Assembly (NCBI GenBank): GCA_036557665.1 | Contig: DATBHG010000007.1 | Coordinates: 1 to 64,000, forward strand | DNA length: 64,000 nt | Origin: VAZQ01 sp036557665 | GTDB lineage: Bacteria; Pseudomonadota; Alphaproteobacteria; Rhizobiales; Xanthobacteraceae | Direction: 5' to 3' | Shown here: positions 23,009 through 32,319 of the stretch, piece after piece | How positions within the stretch are numbered: the stretch's first letter is position 1 | Layout of the letters: each line of letters starts with the position of its first letter | Translations under genes and position numbers: made by a program | Notes under the pieces: model-generated | Seen by the model: only the letters and a program-made list of their open reading frames with translations | Told to the model about the DNA's origin: nothing | Database searches by the model: none

Positions 23009-24253
23009 ATGATTGCGCTCCACCAAACCCTATTGCACAAGGCCGTGAGACTTCTGGCGCGTGCGCTGCTCGCGTGCGCTATCGGGGGAGCCGCCGGATC
23101 GGCTGCCTACGCTCAACGCACCGGCGGTCCAACACCTTCCGGCCCGGGCGCCGAGGTGTATTTCATCGATCTCAAGGATGGAGCGACGGTGCCTGGGAAG
23201 CTGAAGCTCTTCTTCGGCCTGCGCAACATGGGCATTGCACCCGCCGGTTCTGATCGTCCGAACTCAGGCCATCATCACCTGTTGATCGACGCCCAGCTGC
23301 CCCCACTCAATAAGCCCATCCCGAACGACTTCAACCACTTGCATTTTGGCGGCGGTCAGACCGAGGCCGAGATCACGCTCAAACCCGGCGAGCACACGCT
23401 GCAACTCTTGATGGGGGACAAAGATCATATTCCACACTCACCCCCGGTCATGTCGCAACGCATTCACGTGCGGGTCGAGGGGTCCGAAGGCGCCGGTCTT
23501 ACCGGCGGGCCGTCGAAATCGGCGCCCGGCGCGCAAGTCTATTTCACCGATCCGATCAAGGAAGGCGCTGTCCTGCCGCCCAAGTTCACCGTATACTTTG
23601 GCCTGAAGGGCATGGGCCTGGCGCCTGCCGGCACCGATCGCGAGAATTCCGGTCATCATCACCTTTTGGTCGACACCGACCTGCCGCCGCTCGATCAGCC
23701 CATCCCCAACGACTTCAATCATCTTCATTTCGGCGCCGGGCAGAGCGAGGCTGAGATCACCCTGAAGCACGGCCCGCATACGCTCCAACTCCTGTTCGGT
23801 GACAAGGACCACATTCCCCATACCCCTCCGGTCATGTCCCCGCTGGTTCATGTGCGCGTGGTCGACCCCTCGCTGCGGAAGCCCTCGCCGCCGGATGCCC
23901 GGGTCTACTTCGTCGGCCTCGCCGATGGGGCTTACCTGCCGCCGAAGGCGACCATACGGTTCGGGCTCAGCAACATGGGCGTGGCACCCGCTGGCATCGA
24001 GCGGCTCAATACCGGCCATCATCACCTTTTGATCGATACCAAGCTGCCGTCGCTTGACGACCCCATTCCCAACGACTTCAATCATCTGCATTTCGGCGGC
24101 GGGCAAACCGAGGCAACGATAGAGCTGAGGCCAGGCAAGCATACGCTTCAACTCCTGCTTGGAGACGAGAACCACATCCCGCACAATCCGCCGGTCATGT
24201 CCAAGCCGATCACGGTGATCGTGACCGCGACGGGGCGAAGACCGGGGGGCTAG
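23009..24253 (+). CDS. Exported protein with three tandem DUF4399 domains
   Basis: About 414 aa from ATG 23009, preceded by GAGAGGGA; the frame is open to 22907 but those residues precede a normal signal peptide (LARALLACAIGGAAGSAAYA). Three repeats of about 115 residues follow, each with FGL(R/K/S)(N/G)MG(I/L/V)APAG, (S/T)GHHHLL(I/V)D, PNDFNHLHFG(G/A)GQ(T/S)EA and HTLQLLxGDxxHIPHxPPVMS. Single-domain DUF4399 proteins are the common form, so the triplication is notable. The conserved His clusters suggest metal binding in the periplasm (inference). It lies between probable hpnP (same strand) and squalene-hopene cyclase (convergent). Confidence 0.88.
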   Translation: MIALHQTLLHKAVRLLARALLACAIGGAAGSAAYAQRTGGPTPSGPGAEVYFIDLKDGATVPGKLKLFFGLRNMGIAPAGSDRPNSGHHHLLIDAQLPPLNKPIPNDFNHLHFGGGQTEAEITLKPGEHTLQLLMGDKDHIPHSPPVMSQRIHVRVEGSEGAGLTGGPSKSAPGAQVYFTDPIKEGAVLPPKFTVYFGLKGMGLAPAGTDRENSGHHHLLVDTDLPPLDQPIPNDFNHLHFGAGQSEAEITLKHGPHTLQLLFGDKDHIPHTPPVMSPLVHVRVVDPSLRKPSPPDARVYFVGLADGAYLPPKATIRFGLSNMGVAPAGIERLNTGHHHLLIDTKLPSLDDPIPNDFNHLHFGGGQTEATIELRPGKHTLQLLLGDENHIPHNPPVMSKPITVIVTATGRRPGG

Positions 24254-24314
24254 GCACGCCGGCGCAGAGCGCGGCGGCACGCGGGATCTCACGATCCTCG
24301 CTGCGGTCGCTGTG

Positions 24315-26330
24315 TTACATGGCCGCGCCCACTCTGCGTGAGTGGGCCGCCTTGAGATTCCGATAGCGCGCCAATGCCCAGAGCGGAAAATATTTCGAGT
24401 AGCCGTGAAAGCGCATCAAGAAGACGCGGGGAAACCCGGTGAAGGTAAAACGCAGCTCCTCCCAGAAGCCATCGCTGCCCTGCGTCTTCAGGAGATATGC
24501 AATTCCGCGTGTGACCGCAGGATTATCGGCCTCCCCCGCGGCCATCAGAGCGAGCAGGGCCCAAGCGGTCTGCGAAGCGGTGCTCGGCGCCGCCTCGTGA
24601 CCATTGTAATCGAGCTTGTAGCTGCTGCAGTCCTCTCCCCATCCACCATCCGGGTTCTGAATTTCAACGAGCCAGGCTACTGCCTTGCGAAACTCGGGGG
24701 CGGCATGCTCCAGCCCTACGGCATTGAAGGCGCATAAAGCCGACCAGGTGCCGTTGATGTAGTTGACGGCCCATCTACCGTACCAGCTGCCGTCCTTTCT
24801 CTGGGCCCGGCGCAAATAGTCCAGCGCACGTTTAAGGATTGGGGTCTCGGCCGTCATGCCGCCCTGCGCCAGCAGCGAGACCGTGCGCGCCGTCATGTCC
24901 TCGGTCGGGGGATCGAGAAAGGCGGCATGGTCCGCGTAAGGAATATGATTGATCCAGTAGTGGGTATTGTCAGCATCGAAGGCACCCCAGCCGCCGTTTC
25001 CACTCTGCATGCCAACCAGCCATTCGCGTGCACGAGCAATTGCGGTGCGGAATTCCGGATCTCCCGCTCGGTGCAGGGCCATTGCAGCCACTGCCGTGTC
25101 ATCAGTATCAGGATAGTAGGAGTTGCCGTATTGGAACGCCCAGCCGCCTGGGCGGACATTCGGCCGCTGTACGCTCCAGTCGCCTCTCACGCCGAGGATC
25201 TGGTGTGGCAGCAGCCATCTTAACCCGCTGCGCACTTGTGCCTCGGAGCGCTCGCCACCTACTTCGAGCAGAGCGTGACAGGCGAGCACGGTGTCCCAAA
25301 TCGGCGAGACGGTCGCCTGGCAGTAGGCCTCATGCTCGTGCACGACCATGTACTTCTCGATCGCCTTGCGGGCGATTGCCCGGTGCGGGTGATCTTCCGC
25401 GTAGCCGAGCGCGTCGTACATCATCACCGTGTTCGCCATTGGCGGAAAGATCGCGCCGAGACCATCCTCCCCGTTTAGCCGCTTCGTGACCCAGGCGACT
25501 GCGCGATCGATGGCGCGTTTGCGCATGCTCATGGGGAGCATCGGCTCAGCGGTGTGCAACAGAAGATCAATTGCCTTGAACAGCCAGAACCATGCCGGAT
25601 CCTGATGCGGGGCGCGGGGCGCCGCTCCTCTTTGTTCCAGCGGCTCGAGAAACAGCTCTTCGACCTTGATGCCTCTGGGATTGCGGCCCTGCGGCTTGAG
25701 CGCCTGCACCACCATCAATGGAATGACGGTACAGCGGCTCCAATAGGAGATCTTATCGAGGTGGAAGGGAAACCATTTCGGCAGCAGCATGATCTCGACC
25801 GGCGCGAGCGGAAGCCTGCGCCAGGGAATGAAACCGAACAGGGCCAGCAAAATCCGGGTAAAGACATTGGCGCGGGAAGCTCCGCCCCGCGCGCGAATGG
25901 CCTCGCGTGCGCGCACCATATGCGGCGCATCGGGGGAGTCGCCGATCATCTTCAGGCCGAAATACGCCTTGACGCTGGCGCTCATGTCGAAATCGCCGTC
26001 GTGGAACAAAGGCCAACCGCCGTGTGCGCCTTGGATGCGGCGGAGATAGTTGCCGATCTTGGTTTCCAGCGCCGTGTCTACTGGCTCAGCCAGATAATGG
26101 CGCAGCAGAACATATTCCGCCGGACTCGTAGCATCCGCTTCGCACTCGAAGACCCAATGCCCGTCAGCCTTCTGGCAGTTGAGCAGCGCGGTGGTCGCTG
26201 CTTCAATGCCTGCTTCGAGGCCTCCGATCGAGACCGGATCTGGATGAATGGATGTGCCGTCCGCTCTATCGTGCTGAGGGACGATTGATCGGGATCGCTC
26301 GCTTACCAGCTGACTAGACTCCGTGTTCAA
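24315..26330 (-). CDS. shc: Squalene-hopene cyclase
   Basis: Cyclises squalene to hopene/hopanol at the inner membrane, the committed step of hopanoid synthesis. 671 aa, typical length. The protonating motif DTDD is at residues 408-411 (YYPDTDDTAVAA), and several QW repeats are visible (QKADGHWVFE, QSGNGGWGAFD, RKDGSWYGRW, QNPDGGWGED, QGSDGFWEE). The other hopanoid genes (hpnCDE and others) are not here, so the pathway is split. It starts 90 bp downstream of the RND pump gene on the same strand and could be co-transcribed with it. Confidence 0.96.
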   Translation of the reverse strand: MNTESSQLVSERSRSIVPQHDRADGTSIHPDPVSIGGLEAGIEAATTALLNCQKADGHWVFECEADATSPAEYVLLRHYLAEPVDTALETKIGNYLRRIQGAHGGWPLFHDGDFDMSASVKAYFGLKMIGDSPDAPHMVRAREAIRARGGASRANVFTRILLALFGFIPWRRLPLAPVEIMLLPKWFPFHLDKISYWSRCTVIPLMVVQALKPQGRNPRGIKVEELFLEPLEQRGAAPRAPHQDPAWFWLFKAIDLLLHTAEPMLPMSMRKRAIDRAVAWVTKRLNGEDGLGAIFPPMANTVMMYDALGYAEDHPHRAIARKAIEKYMVVHEHEAYCQATVSPIWDTVLACHALLEVGGERSEAQVRSGLRWLLPHQILGVRGDWSVQRPNVRPGGWAFQYGNSYYPDTDDTAVAAMALHRAGDPEFRTAIARAREWLVGMQSGNGGWGAFDADNTHYWINHIPYADHAAFLDPPTEDMTARTVSLLAQGGMTAETPILKRALDYLRRAQRKDGSWYGRWAVNYINGTWSALCAFNAVGLEHAAPEFRKAVAWLVEIQNPDGGWGEDCSSYKLDYNGHEAAPSTASQTAWALLALMAAGEADNPAVTRGIAYLLKTQGSDGFWEELRFTFTGFPRVFLMRFHGYSKYFPLWALARYRNLKAAHSRRVGAAM

Positions 26331-26419
26331 TCCTCGATCCTCACCAGATGAGCGCTAGCCTGTCACTGACGCAGCTCGTTATCCCGTTCGCCCGATCGCC
26401 AAGGGTTCGAGGGTGTACA

Positions 26420-29400
26420 TCAAGCCTTTGTGCTACGCGTCGCGAGCAGGGCGGAAAATCTGCGCAGCAGCTTTGTGCTGCGCGCTGCGAGCGGGGAGAA
26501 AAGTCTGCGAAGCAGTCTTGTGCTGCGCGTTGTGAGCAGGGAGAAAAATCTGCGCACCAGCTCGATGCTGCGCGTTGCGAGCAGGGAGAATCTGCGCAGC
26601 AGCTCTGTGCTGCGCTTTGCAAGCAGGGAGGGAGATCCGCGCAGCAGTGGGAAGCCCGCATGAGCGGGGACGAGCGGTTTGCCGGCCCCATGGCTTGAGG
26701 TGCTGTCAGGCGCTTCCTTTGTCGCCTGAGAGGCCGGCGGCGGGACCTTTGCCTCGCTCGTCAGCGAACGCGCGAACAGAGCCCAGGAGAGCCGCCCGAC
26801 ATCATCCACGATAGTGAACGCCGCCGGCACGAACACCAGCGACAGAAACGTGGAAGCGATCAGCCCTGCTATCACCGCTATCGCCATGGGAGACCGGAAC
26901 TCGCCGCTGGCTCCGATTGCCAGGGCGCTCGGGAGCATGCCCGCCGCCATTGCGACCGTAGTCATCACGATGGGCCGAGCGCGCTTCTGCCCGGCCTCGA
27001 TGATCGCACTCGTTCGATCGGCGCCCGCGTGCATCGCTTCGATCGCAAAATCGACCAACATGATGGCATTCTTCGTGACGATGCCCATGAGCATCAATAT
27101 TCCGATCGCGACCGGCATGCTCAGAGGCCTGTTCGTGAGCAGCAGTCCGATAATCGCGCCGCCGACCGACAGGGGCAGCGAGAACAGAATGGTCAACGGC
27201 TGCAGGAAGCTGCCAAAGAGAATCGCAAGCACAACATAGACCATGAGCAAGCCGTTGCGCATGGCCGAGCCGAAACCCTCGGCCATATCGGACATGAGCT
27301 CGGCGTCCCCGCCTTCGCGGATGGTGATGCCGGGCGGCGGATTCTTCATCACCGAGAGGGCCTTCACCGCATCCATGGCATCGCTGAGTGCGGTCCCGGC
27401 CTGATAGTCCGCCTCGATCGTCGCCTGGCGCTGCCGGTCGTAGCGATTGATGCTGATCGGACCTTCGCCAAAGCGGATGTCGGCAAGCGCGCTCAGCGGC
27501 ACGGCCACCCCGCGCGGAGACGGTACCCGGATCTGCTCCAGCACCTGCGGATCCGCGCGGGCGTTTTCCTCGAGCAGGACGCGAATCGGCACGATGCGGT
27601 CGCCGGCATTGAACTTTGCAAGGGCCGGTCCCACGTCGCCGATGGTTGCTACGCGAATGGTCTCGGAAAGGCTCTCGGTCGATATACCCAGCCGAACGGC
27701 CAGATCGCGCCGGGGATAGATGCGCAGCTCGGGCCGATTGAGACTGGTCGATGCTATTACGTTGGTAATCGTGGAAATGCGGCGCATCTGACTCGCAAGC
27801 TCGGCCGTCACGTTGGTGACCATGTTATTGTCCTGCCCGGTCACGATCAGGTTGATGTTGCGCTTGCCGTTCTCGTCGCCGAGGAACCAGTAGCGGATGT
27901 CGGGCAGGTCGGCGAGGCTGTGACTGATCTCGTGCTCGATCTGCTCCTGCGTGAGCGACCGTTTCGACTTCGGCACATAATTTATCGTCAGCGTGGCATT
28001 GCGGACCTCGCGCGTGAGCGGAGGAATTCGCCCGCCATCGACGAACACGCTCTCTATCTCGGGCCGCTTCAGGCGTTTGCTGATCGTCCCGGTGACGGCC
28101 TCCGTATCGGCGAGTTGCGAGCCAGGGGGCAGCTCGACCGCGAGCAGCGATCGCGCTGTATCCACGGCGGGCATGAAACCGGAGGGCAGCAATTGAATGC
28201 TCAAGATCGATAATGCGAAACACACCAGGCCGAAGACGATGGTCAAAAACCGGTAACGCACCGACAAGCTCAAGAGCCGGTTGTAGAAGCGACCGAACGG
28301 TCCCGCAGCCTTTTCCGCATGCTGATGCGGTTTGAGGAAATAGGCCGCAAGCAGCGGCGTTATGAACCGCGCACACAAGAGCGAGAAGAAAACCTGGACC
28401 GAGATCGTCAGCCCGAACTGCTTGAAGAATTGCCCGATCAGGGTCGACATGAAACTTGCCGGGATGAACACGGCAATGATGGTGAAGCTGATCGCGATCA
28501 CTGCCAAGCCTATCTCGTCGGCGGCATCCAACGCCGCCTGATAGGGCGATTTCCCCATGCGGATGTGCCTGATGATGTTCTCGATCTCGACGATCGCATC
28601 ATCGACGAGAATGCCCGTGCTCAACGTGATCGCCAGCAAGCTCACGACGTTGAGCGAAAAACCGGCTACGTCCATGGCCCAGAAGGCAGGCAAGATCGAC
28701 AGCGGCAAGGTGATTGCTGCGATCAGCGTCGCCCTGATATCACGTAAGAACAAAAACACCACGAGCACCGCAAGCGCGGCACCTTCATACAGGGTGTGCA
28801 TCGCCGAGTCGTAGTTTCCGAGCGTGAACGTGACCGAGCTGTCGATCAGCTTGAGGTCGACATCCGGGTTTGCCGCCTTGATCGCGTCGATACGAGCTCC
28901 AACAGCGTCTGCGACGACCACGTCGCTTGCGCCCTTGGCACGCAAAATACTGAACCCGACCACCGGTGTGCCGTTGAACCGGGCAAACGTTCGCGGCTCG
29001 GCAATGGTGTCGCTGATCAGGCCGAGATCGTCGAGCCTGACCTCGCCGCCGGTGGGCAGCGCCATCCTGGTAGCCGCGAGGTCCGCGACCGTCTTTGCCC
29101 CTGCAAGCGTGCGGATCGCCTGGTCGCGTCCGCCAATCTCGGCGCGCCCGCCGGCGAGGTCGACGTTGCTGCCGCGGAGCTGTCGGCTGACATCGAGCGG
29201 GGTCAATCCAAAGCCTTGCAGGCGAACGGGATCGAGGCCGACCCGTATCTCGCGTTCCACGCTGCCGATCGGCTCGACTTGGGCCACCCCGCGTACGCCT
29301 TGCAGCTCACGGACGACCACATCCTTGACGAACCAGGAGATCTGCTCTGGCGTCTTGCTTGGCGCGATTGCGGCATAGGTGAGAATCGGCAGGCCGGCGA

Positions 29401-29803
29401 TATCAAACCGCCGGATCAACGGCTCATCGATCGTGCGCGGCAGCTCGGCGCGCACTCCCGTGACCGCGTCCTTGACGTCGTTGAGGGCGCGATCGGTGTT
29501 GGTCTCCAGCCGGAATTGTATCGTCGTTGTCGACAATCCATCCGTTATCACCGAGTTGATCTTGTGCACACCCTCCACTGCGGCGACCGCGTCCTCGATT
29601 GTCTTGGTGACCTGCGATTCGAGCTCAGCCGGTGCCGCCCCGAATTGCGAGACGATTACATTGATGACCGGAACATCGGCCTTCGGCATGCGCGTGATCG
29701 GCAGCTTATTGAAACTGAGATAGCCGAGAGCCACTACTGCGAGCGCTATCACGAGCGGAGGAAGCGGCTGCCGTATCGACCACGCCGAGATGTTCACAGC
29801 CAT
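26420..29803 (-). CDS. RND efflux pump permease (HAE1/AcrB family) with repeat-expanded tail
   Basis: 1127 aa proton-driven inner-membrane pump. It has the usual two halves with 12 helices; the TM4 proton-relay Asp pair is present (STGILVDDAIVEIEN), and typical family segments include TDRALNDVKDAV, VFIPASFM and GIVTKNAIMLVDFA. The family core ends near VDDVGRLSWALFARSL; about 100 residues follow, including GKPLVPAHAGFPLLRGSP and then five copies of an LLATRST-LLRRF-like unit encoded by 45-bp repeats. No adaptor or outer-membrane gene is adjacent; the two adaptors at 12538 and 17456 are candidates. Confidence 0.93.
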   Translation of the reverse strand: MAVNISAWSIRQPLPPLVIALAVVALGYLSFNKLPITRMPKADVPVINVIVSQFGAAPAELESQVTKTIEDAVAAVEGVHKINSVITDGLSTTTIQFRLETNTDRALNDVKDAVTGVRAELPRTIDEPLIRRFDIAGLPILTYAAIAPSKTPEQISWFVKDVVVRELQGVRGVAQVEPIGSVEREIRVGLDPVRLQGFGLTPLDVSRQLRGSNVDLAGGRAEIGGRDQAIRTLAGAKTVADLAATRMALPTGGEVRLDDLGLISDTIAEPRTFARFNGTPVVGFSILRAKGASDVVVADAVGARIDAIKAANPDVDLKLIDSSVTFTLGNYDSAMHTLYEGAALAVLVVFLFLRDIRATLIAAITLPLSILPAFWAMDVAGFSLNVVSLLAITLSTGILVDDAIVEIENIIRHIRMGKSPYQAALDAADEIGLAVIAISFTIIAVFIPASFMSTLIGQFFKQFGLTISVQVFFSLLCARFITPLLAAYFLKPHQHAEKAAGPFGRFYNRLLSLSVRYRFLTIVFGLVCFALSILSIQLLPSGFMPAVDTARSLLAVELPPGSQLADTEAVTGTISKRLKRPEIESVFVDGGRIPPLTREVRNATLTINYVPKSKRSLTQEQIEHEISHSLADLPDIRYWFLGDENGKRNINLIVTGQDNNMVTNVTAELASQMRRISTITNVIASTSLNRPELRIYPRRDLAVRLGISTESLSETIRVATIGDVGPALAKFNAGDRIVPIRVLLEENARADPQVLEQIRVPSPRGVAVPLSALADIRFGEGPISINRYDRQRQATIEADYQAGTALSDAMDAVKALSVMKNPPPGITIREGGDAELMSDMAEGFGSAMRNGLLMVYVVLAILFGSFLQPLTILFSLPLSVGGAIIGLLLTNRPLSMPVAIGILMLMGIVTKNAIMLVDFAIEAMHAGADRTSAIIEAGQKRARPIVMTTVAMAAGMLPSALAIGASGEFRSPMAIAVIAGLIASTFLSLVFVPAAFTIVDDVGRLSWALFARSLTSEAKVPPPASQATKEAPDSTSSHGAGKPLVPAHAGFPLLRGSPSLLAKRSTELLRRFSLLATRSIELVRRFFSLLTTRSTRLLRRLFSPLAARSTKLLRRFSALLATRSTKA
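26431..26652. repeat. Five degenerate 42-45 bp tandem repeats in the pump gene's 3' end
   Basis: Copies begin at TGCTRCG at 26431, 26476, 26521, 26566 and 26608, so spacing is 45, 45, 45 and 42 bp. All are multiples of three, so the pump frame is kept and the protein ends in repeated LLRRF-xxLLATRST units. The copies differ at several positions. The opposite strand also stays open through the repeat, but as Arg/Ser/Cys-rich filler. Confidence 0.9.
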
Positions 29804-29936
29804 CTGCGTCTCGCTCCGGTCTCAGTGGGCAATAATCGACCGACTCGCAATGAGCCGTTCGTCAAGAAGAAACCCGCACTCGCAGGTGATGACCTCGGCC
29901 GGCGCATGCTCAAAAATCAAGCGTTATCATTGCGTA

Positions 29937-29946
29937 ACTGTACAGT
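29937..29946. promoter_or_regulatory. Palindrome ACTGTACAGT upstream of the RND pump
   Basis: A perfect 10-bp palindrome lies 134 bp upstream of the pump start, in the divergent gap before the ABC1-kinase gene. TetR-type repressors often control such pumps through short palindromes, but no tetR gene is adjacent. A promoter-like TGGACT...GATAAC overlaps it on the minus strand with a short 15-bp spacer. Role is uncertain. Confidence 0.25.
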
Positions 29947-30083
29947 CCAGTGCCACGGAGAGCTGCGCCAAAACACCCCATCCAGCAGGACAAATCGCTG
30001 CAGGGCAGCCTCAGACATGGTTTGAGTTTCCTGCGAATTCATGGATGAATGAGCCGGCAACAATGGTGTGAATCGAGCTGCGG

Positions 30084-32006
30084 ATGAACAATCCTCGCGC
30101 AGAGAAAATCAGGCGTGCCGTAACGGCGGGTTTGCGCCGATGGCCGTACGCCGCCACGGTTCCTGCGCAGGCGCCAGCTCCCGGGCCTGACGATCTCAAC
30201 GTCGTGCGCCCGATGCCGCGGCGCAAGATCACACATTCTCTTGCAAGCGCTCCGGTCGTGTTGCCGCGGGTGCGGCGCGTCGTGTTCAAACCGGGAATTA
30301 TCCGACCGATACTCCGACTGTTCGCGTGGCTGTGGGCCGCGGCCAAGTTCTTTTCCGGCACCCTTTATGACTTCATCTTGCGGCGAGGCAGCGTGCAGCG
30401 CCGGGCCACTCGCTTGCGCCGGGTATTCGAGGATGCAGGTCCCAGTCTCACGAAGCTGGGACAGCAGCTCTCGTTGCGCGCCGACCTTCTGCCGTACGCC
30501 TATTGTGCAGAGCTGGGCAAGATGCTCGACCGAGTGCCTCCATTCCCGACGACGGAGGCAATTGCGATCATCGAGCGAAACTTCGGACGACCGATCAATC
30601 AAGTGTTCCAGGTCTTCGACCCCGACCCGATAGGGTCTGCATCGCTGGCATGCGTGTTTCAGGCGATCCTGAAGACCGGCGAAAAGGTCGCCGTGAAGGT
30701 GCGCCGTCCTGGGATTGGGCCGATGATCGCGGCCGACCTGCGAGCGCTCGACTGGCTGCTCAACGTGGCGGAGACGCTGACACTAATACGGCCGGGCTTG
30801 ACCGGACGCTTTCGGCAGGACCTTCGCACGATACTTTTCAGTGAGCTGAACTTCCGCGCCGAAGCACGCTACACCGAGCTTTTCAGGCGACGGGCAAAGA
30901 AGCGGGGGCAAGTCACGGCGCCGAAGGTCTATTTCCAGCACTGCACCGATGAGGTCATGGTGAGTGAGTTGGTGTCCGGTGTCTGGATGTGGGAGCTGGT
31001 AGCCGCAGTCGACAGCAACGACCAGGAGTTCCTGCAGAGCGCCCGCGCTCGTGGAATCGAGCCTAAAGCACTCGCCCGGAAGATTGTTCGCGTCATGCAG
31101 CGCGAGTTGCTCGAGGAGCTCTTCTATCACGGCGATCCGCATCCCGCCAATATCGTTGTCCTGCCGGACAACAAGCTTTGCTTCATCGACTTCGGCGCCA
31201 TCGGCCGATTTTCGACGCAGACGCGCAAGGGATGGCGGGAGCTCCAATACCATGCGATGAAGGGCGACATTACGCGTATGGTGAATGCTTCCCTGAATTT
31301 TGCCGGCCCTCTCCCGCCCATGGACGTGCACCGGTTGGCGAGCACGATGGAGAACGTCTTTGCCGAGTGGGTCTTCGCGATGATCAGCAAGGATGCGGAG
31401 TGGTGGGAGCGAAGCTCTGCTTCTGCGTGGCTTCGCTTCATCGAGGTCGCCCAGGAGTACGGCGTCCCCGTGTCCCTGGAGACAATCCAGCTGTTCCGGG
31501 CGACCCTGCTTTATGATTCGATCATTACCCGGTTGAATCCGCAGATCAATGTGGCCAGAGAGTATCAGATCTATGCGGCCCAGGCGGCAAAGGAAGCGCG
31601 CAAGCGAGTTCGCAAGGGGTTACGGGAGCGGCTCTGGGGCCCCACGGACATGGACTACCTGTTTCTGGAGCAGCTCGCGGATACGGCGACTCAGTTCCTC
31701 TTCAAGCTCCAGCGCAGCGTCGAAGATCCACTCATCCACTTCCGGAATATTGTCGGAAAGATCGCCTATACCGCGTCCCTGCTGCTCCGAATGGGCTACC
31801 TTGCCGCGGCCCTCGCCGGGATAGCGCTGCTTGCAGACTCGATCTGGAAAAGCTGGACCGGCAAGTCTATCGATTGGACGTGGTTGCTGCAGGTAGGGAC
31901 GTCTTTCGGCTGGATACAGTTGATTCTGATCGTCTTGACCCTCGTGGTCATCCGGCGAATCATCATTCGCCTGAGCCAGCCGGACAAACGCGTCGATCCG
32001 GAGTGA
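30084..32006 (+). CDS. ABC1/UbiB-family atypical kinase
   Basis: 640 aa. The ABC1 family signature KxGQxxSxRxD is present (LTKLGQQLSLRADLLP), then the Ala-rich nucleotide loop GSASLACVFQA, the ATP Lys (KVAVKVRRP), the catalytic loop HGDPHPANI and metal Asp in FIDFGAIG. Two hydrophobic helices lie at the C-terminus (YLAAALAGIALLADSIW and WIQLILIVLTLVVIRRII), as in UbiB/COQ8. UbiB supports ubiquinone synthesis or lipid handling, but this copy has a long N-terminal extension and sits with small conserved proteins, not with ubiE/ubiJ, so it is probably an accessory paralogue. The start is weakly supported; no strong ribosome site is seen. Confidence 0.9.
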   Translation: MNNPRAEKIRRAVTAGLRRWPYAATVPAQAPAPGPDDLNVVRPMPRRKITHSLASAPVVLPRVRRVVFKPGIIRPILRLFAWLWAAAKFFSGTLYDFILRRGSVQRRATRLRRVFEDAGPSLTKLGQQLSLRADLLPYAYCAELGKMLDRVPPFPTTEAIAIIERNFGRPINQVFQVFDPDPIGSASLACVFQAILKTGEKVAVKVRRPGIGPMIAADLRALDWLLNVAETLTLIRPGLTGRFRQDLRTILFSELNFRAEARYTELFRRRAKKRGQVTAPKVYFQHCTDEVMVSELVSGVWMWELVAAVDSNDQEFLQSARARGIEPKALARKIVRVMQRELLEELFYHGDPHPANIVVLPDNKLCFIDFGAIGRFSTQTRKGWRELQYHAMKGDITRMVNASLNFAGPLPPMDVHRLASTMENVFAEWVFAMISKDAEWWERSSASAWLRFIEVAQEYGVPVSLETIQLFRATLLYDSIITRLNPQINVAREYQIYAAQAAKEARKRVRKGLRERLWGPTDMDYLFLEQLADTATQFLFKLQRSVEDPLIHFRNIVGKIAYTASLLLRMGYLAAALAGIALLADSIWKSWTGKSIDWTWLLQVGTSFGWIQLILIVLTLVVIRRIIIRLSQPDKRVDPE

Positions 32007-32030
32007 TGACTATGTCAGGAGATGCACGCG

Positions 32031-32297
32031 ATGGAGCATGACGCCCGGGAGCCATCCTCGCTGCCCGCACTCGCTCGACTTCCGAATCAAGGCCTGCTCA
32101 TCGAGCTCGGGCCGCAAAGCCGCTCGCAGATCAAGCGGCTCAAACGCGGTCGTGGCCGACTGGCTCGGCAGATCACCCAGTCTGTGAGCAAGGCTTGCGA
32201 AGGCCTGGGGATGGATCCACGAACCGAGGTGGTGCCCGTCGTCATTCTTTACCGTCGCCGCAGAGACGACTACCGGGTTTCATTTGCCGGTAGCTGA
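32031..32297 (+). CDS. Small conserved protein, mini-paralogue 1
   Basis: 88 aa from ATG 32031, which has AGGAG 9 nt upstream; the in-frame ATG at 32022 abuts that site. Pattern: beta segment GLLIELG, then a basic helix QIKRLKRGRGRLARQI, then a variable piece and a final strand VVPVVILYRRR. The same pattern occurs in the proteins at 32320 and 33710, so the three are related. It follows the ABC1-kinase gene by 24 bp and is likely co-transcribed. From memory the family may be Pfam DUF6200; unverified. Function is unknown. Confidence 0.75.
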   Translation: MEHDAREPSSLPALARLPNQGLLIELGPQSRSQIKRLKRGRGRLARQITQSVSKACEGLGMDPRTEVVPVVILYRRRRDDYRVSFAGS

Positions 32298-32319
32298 GGC
32301 GGCCGGGAGGAGGCGCAAC

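Noticed and set aside
26430..26663. Plus-strand frame through the repeats at the pump gene's 3' end
   Set aside because: Low-complexity translation of the 45-bp repeats; no start signals. The minus-strand reading is continuous with the pump.
28796..30025. Long (409-codon) plus-strand frame opposite the RND pump gene
   Set aside because: Antisense of a clear HAE1 pump; arises from the high-GC codon pattern.
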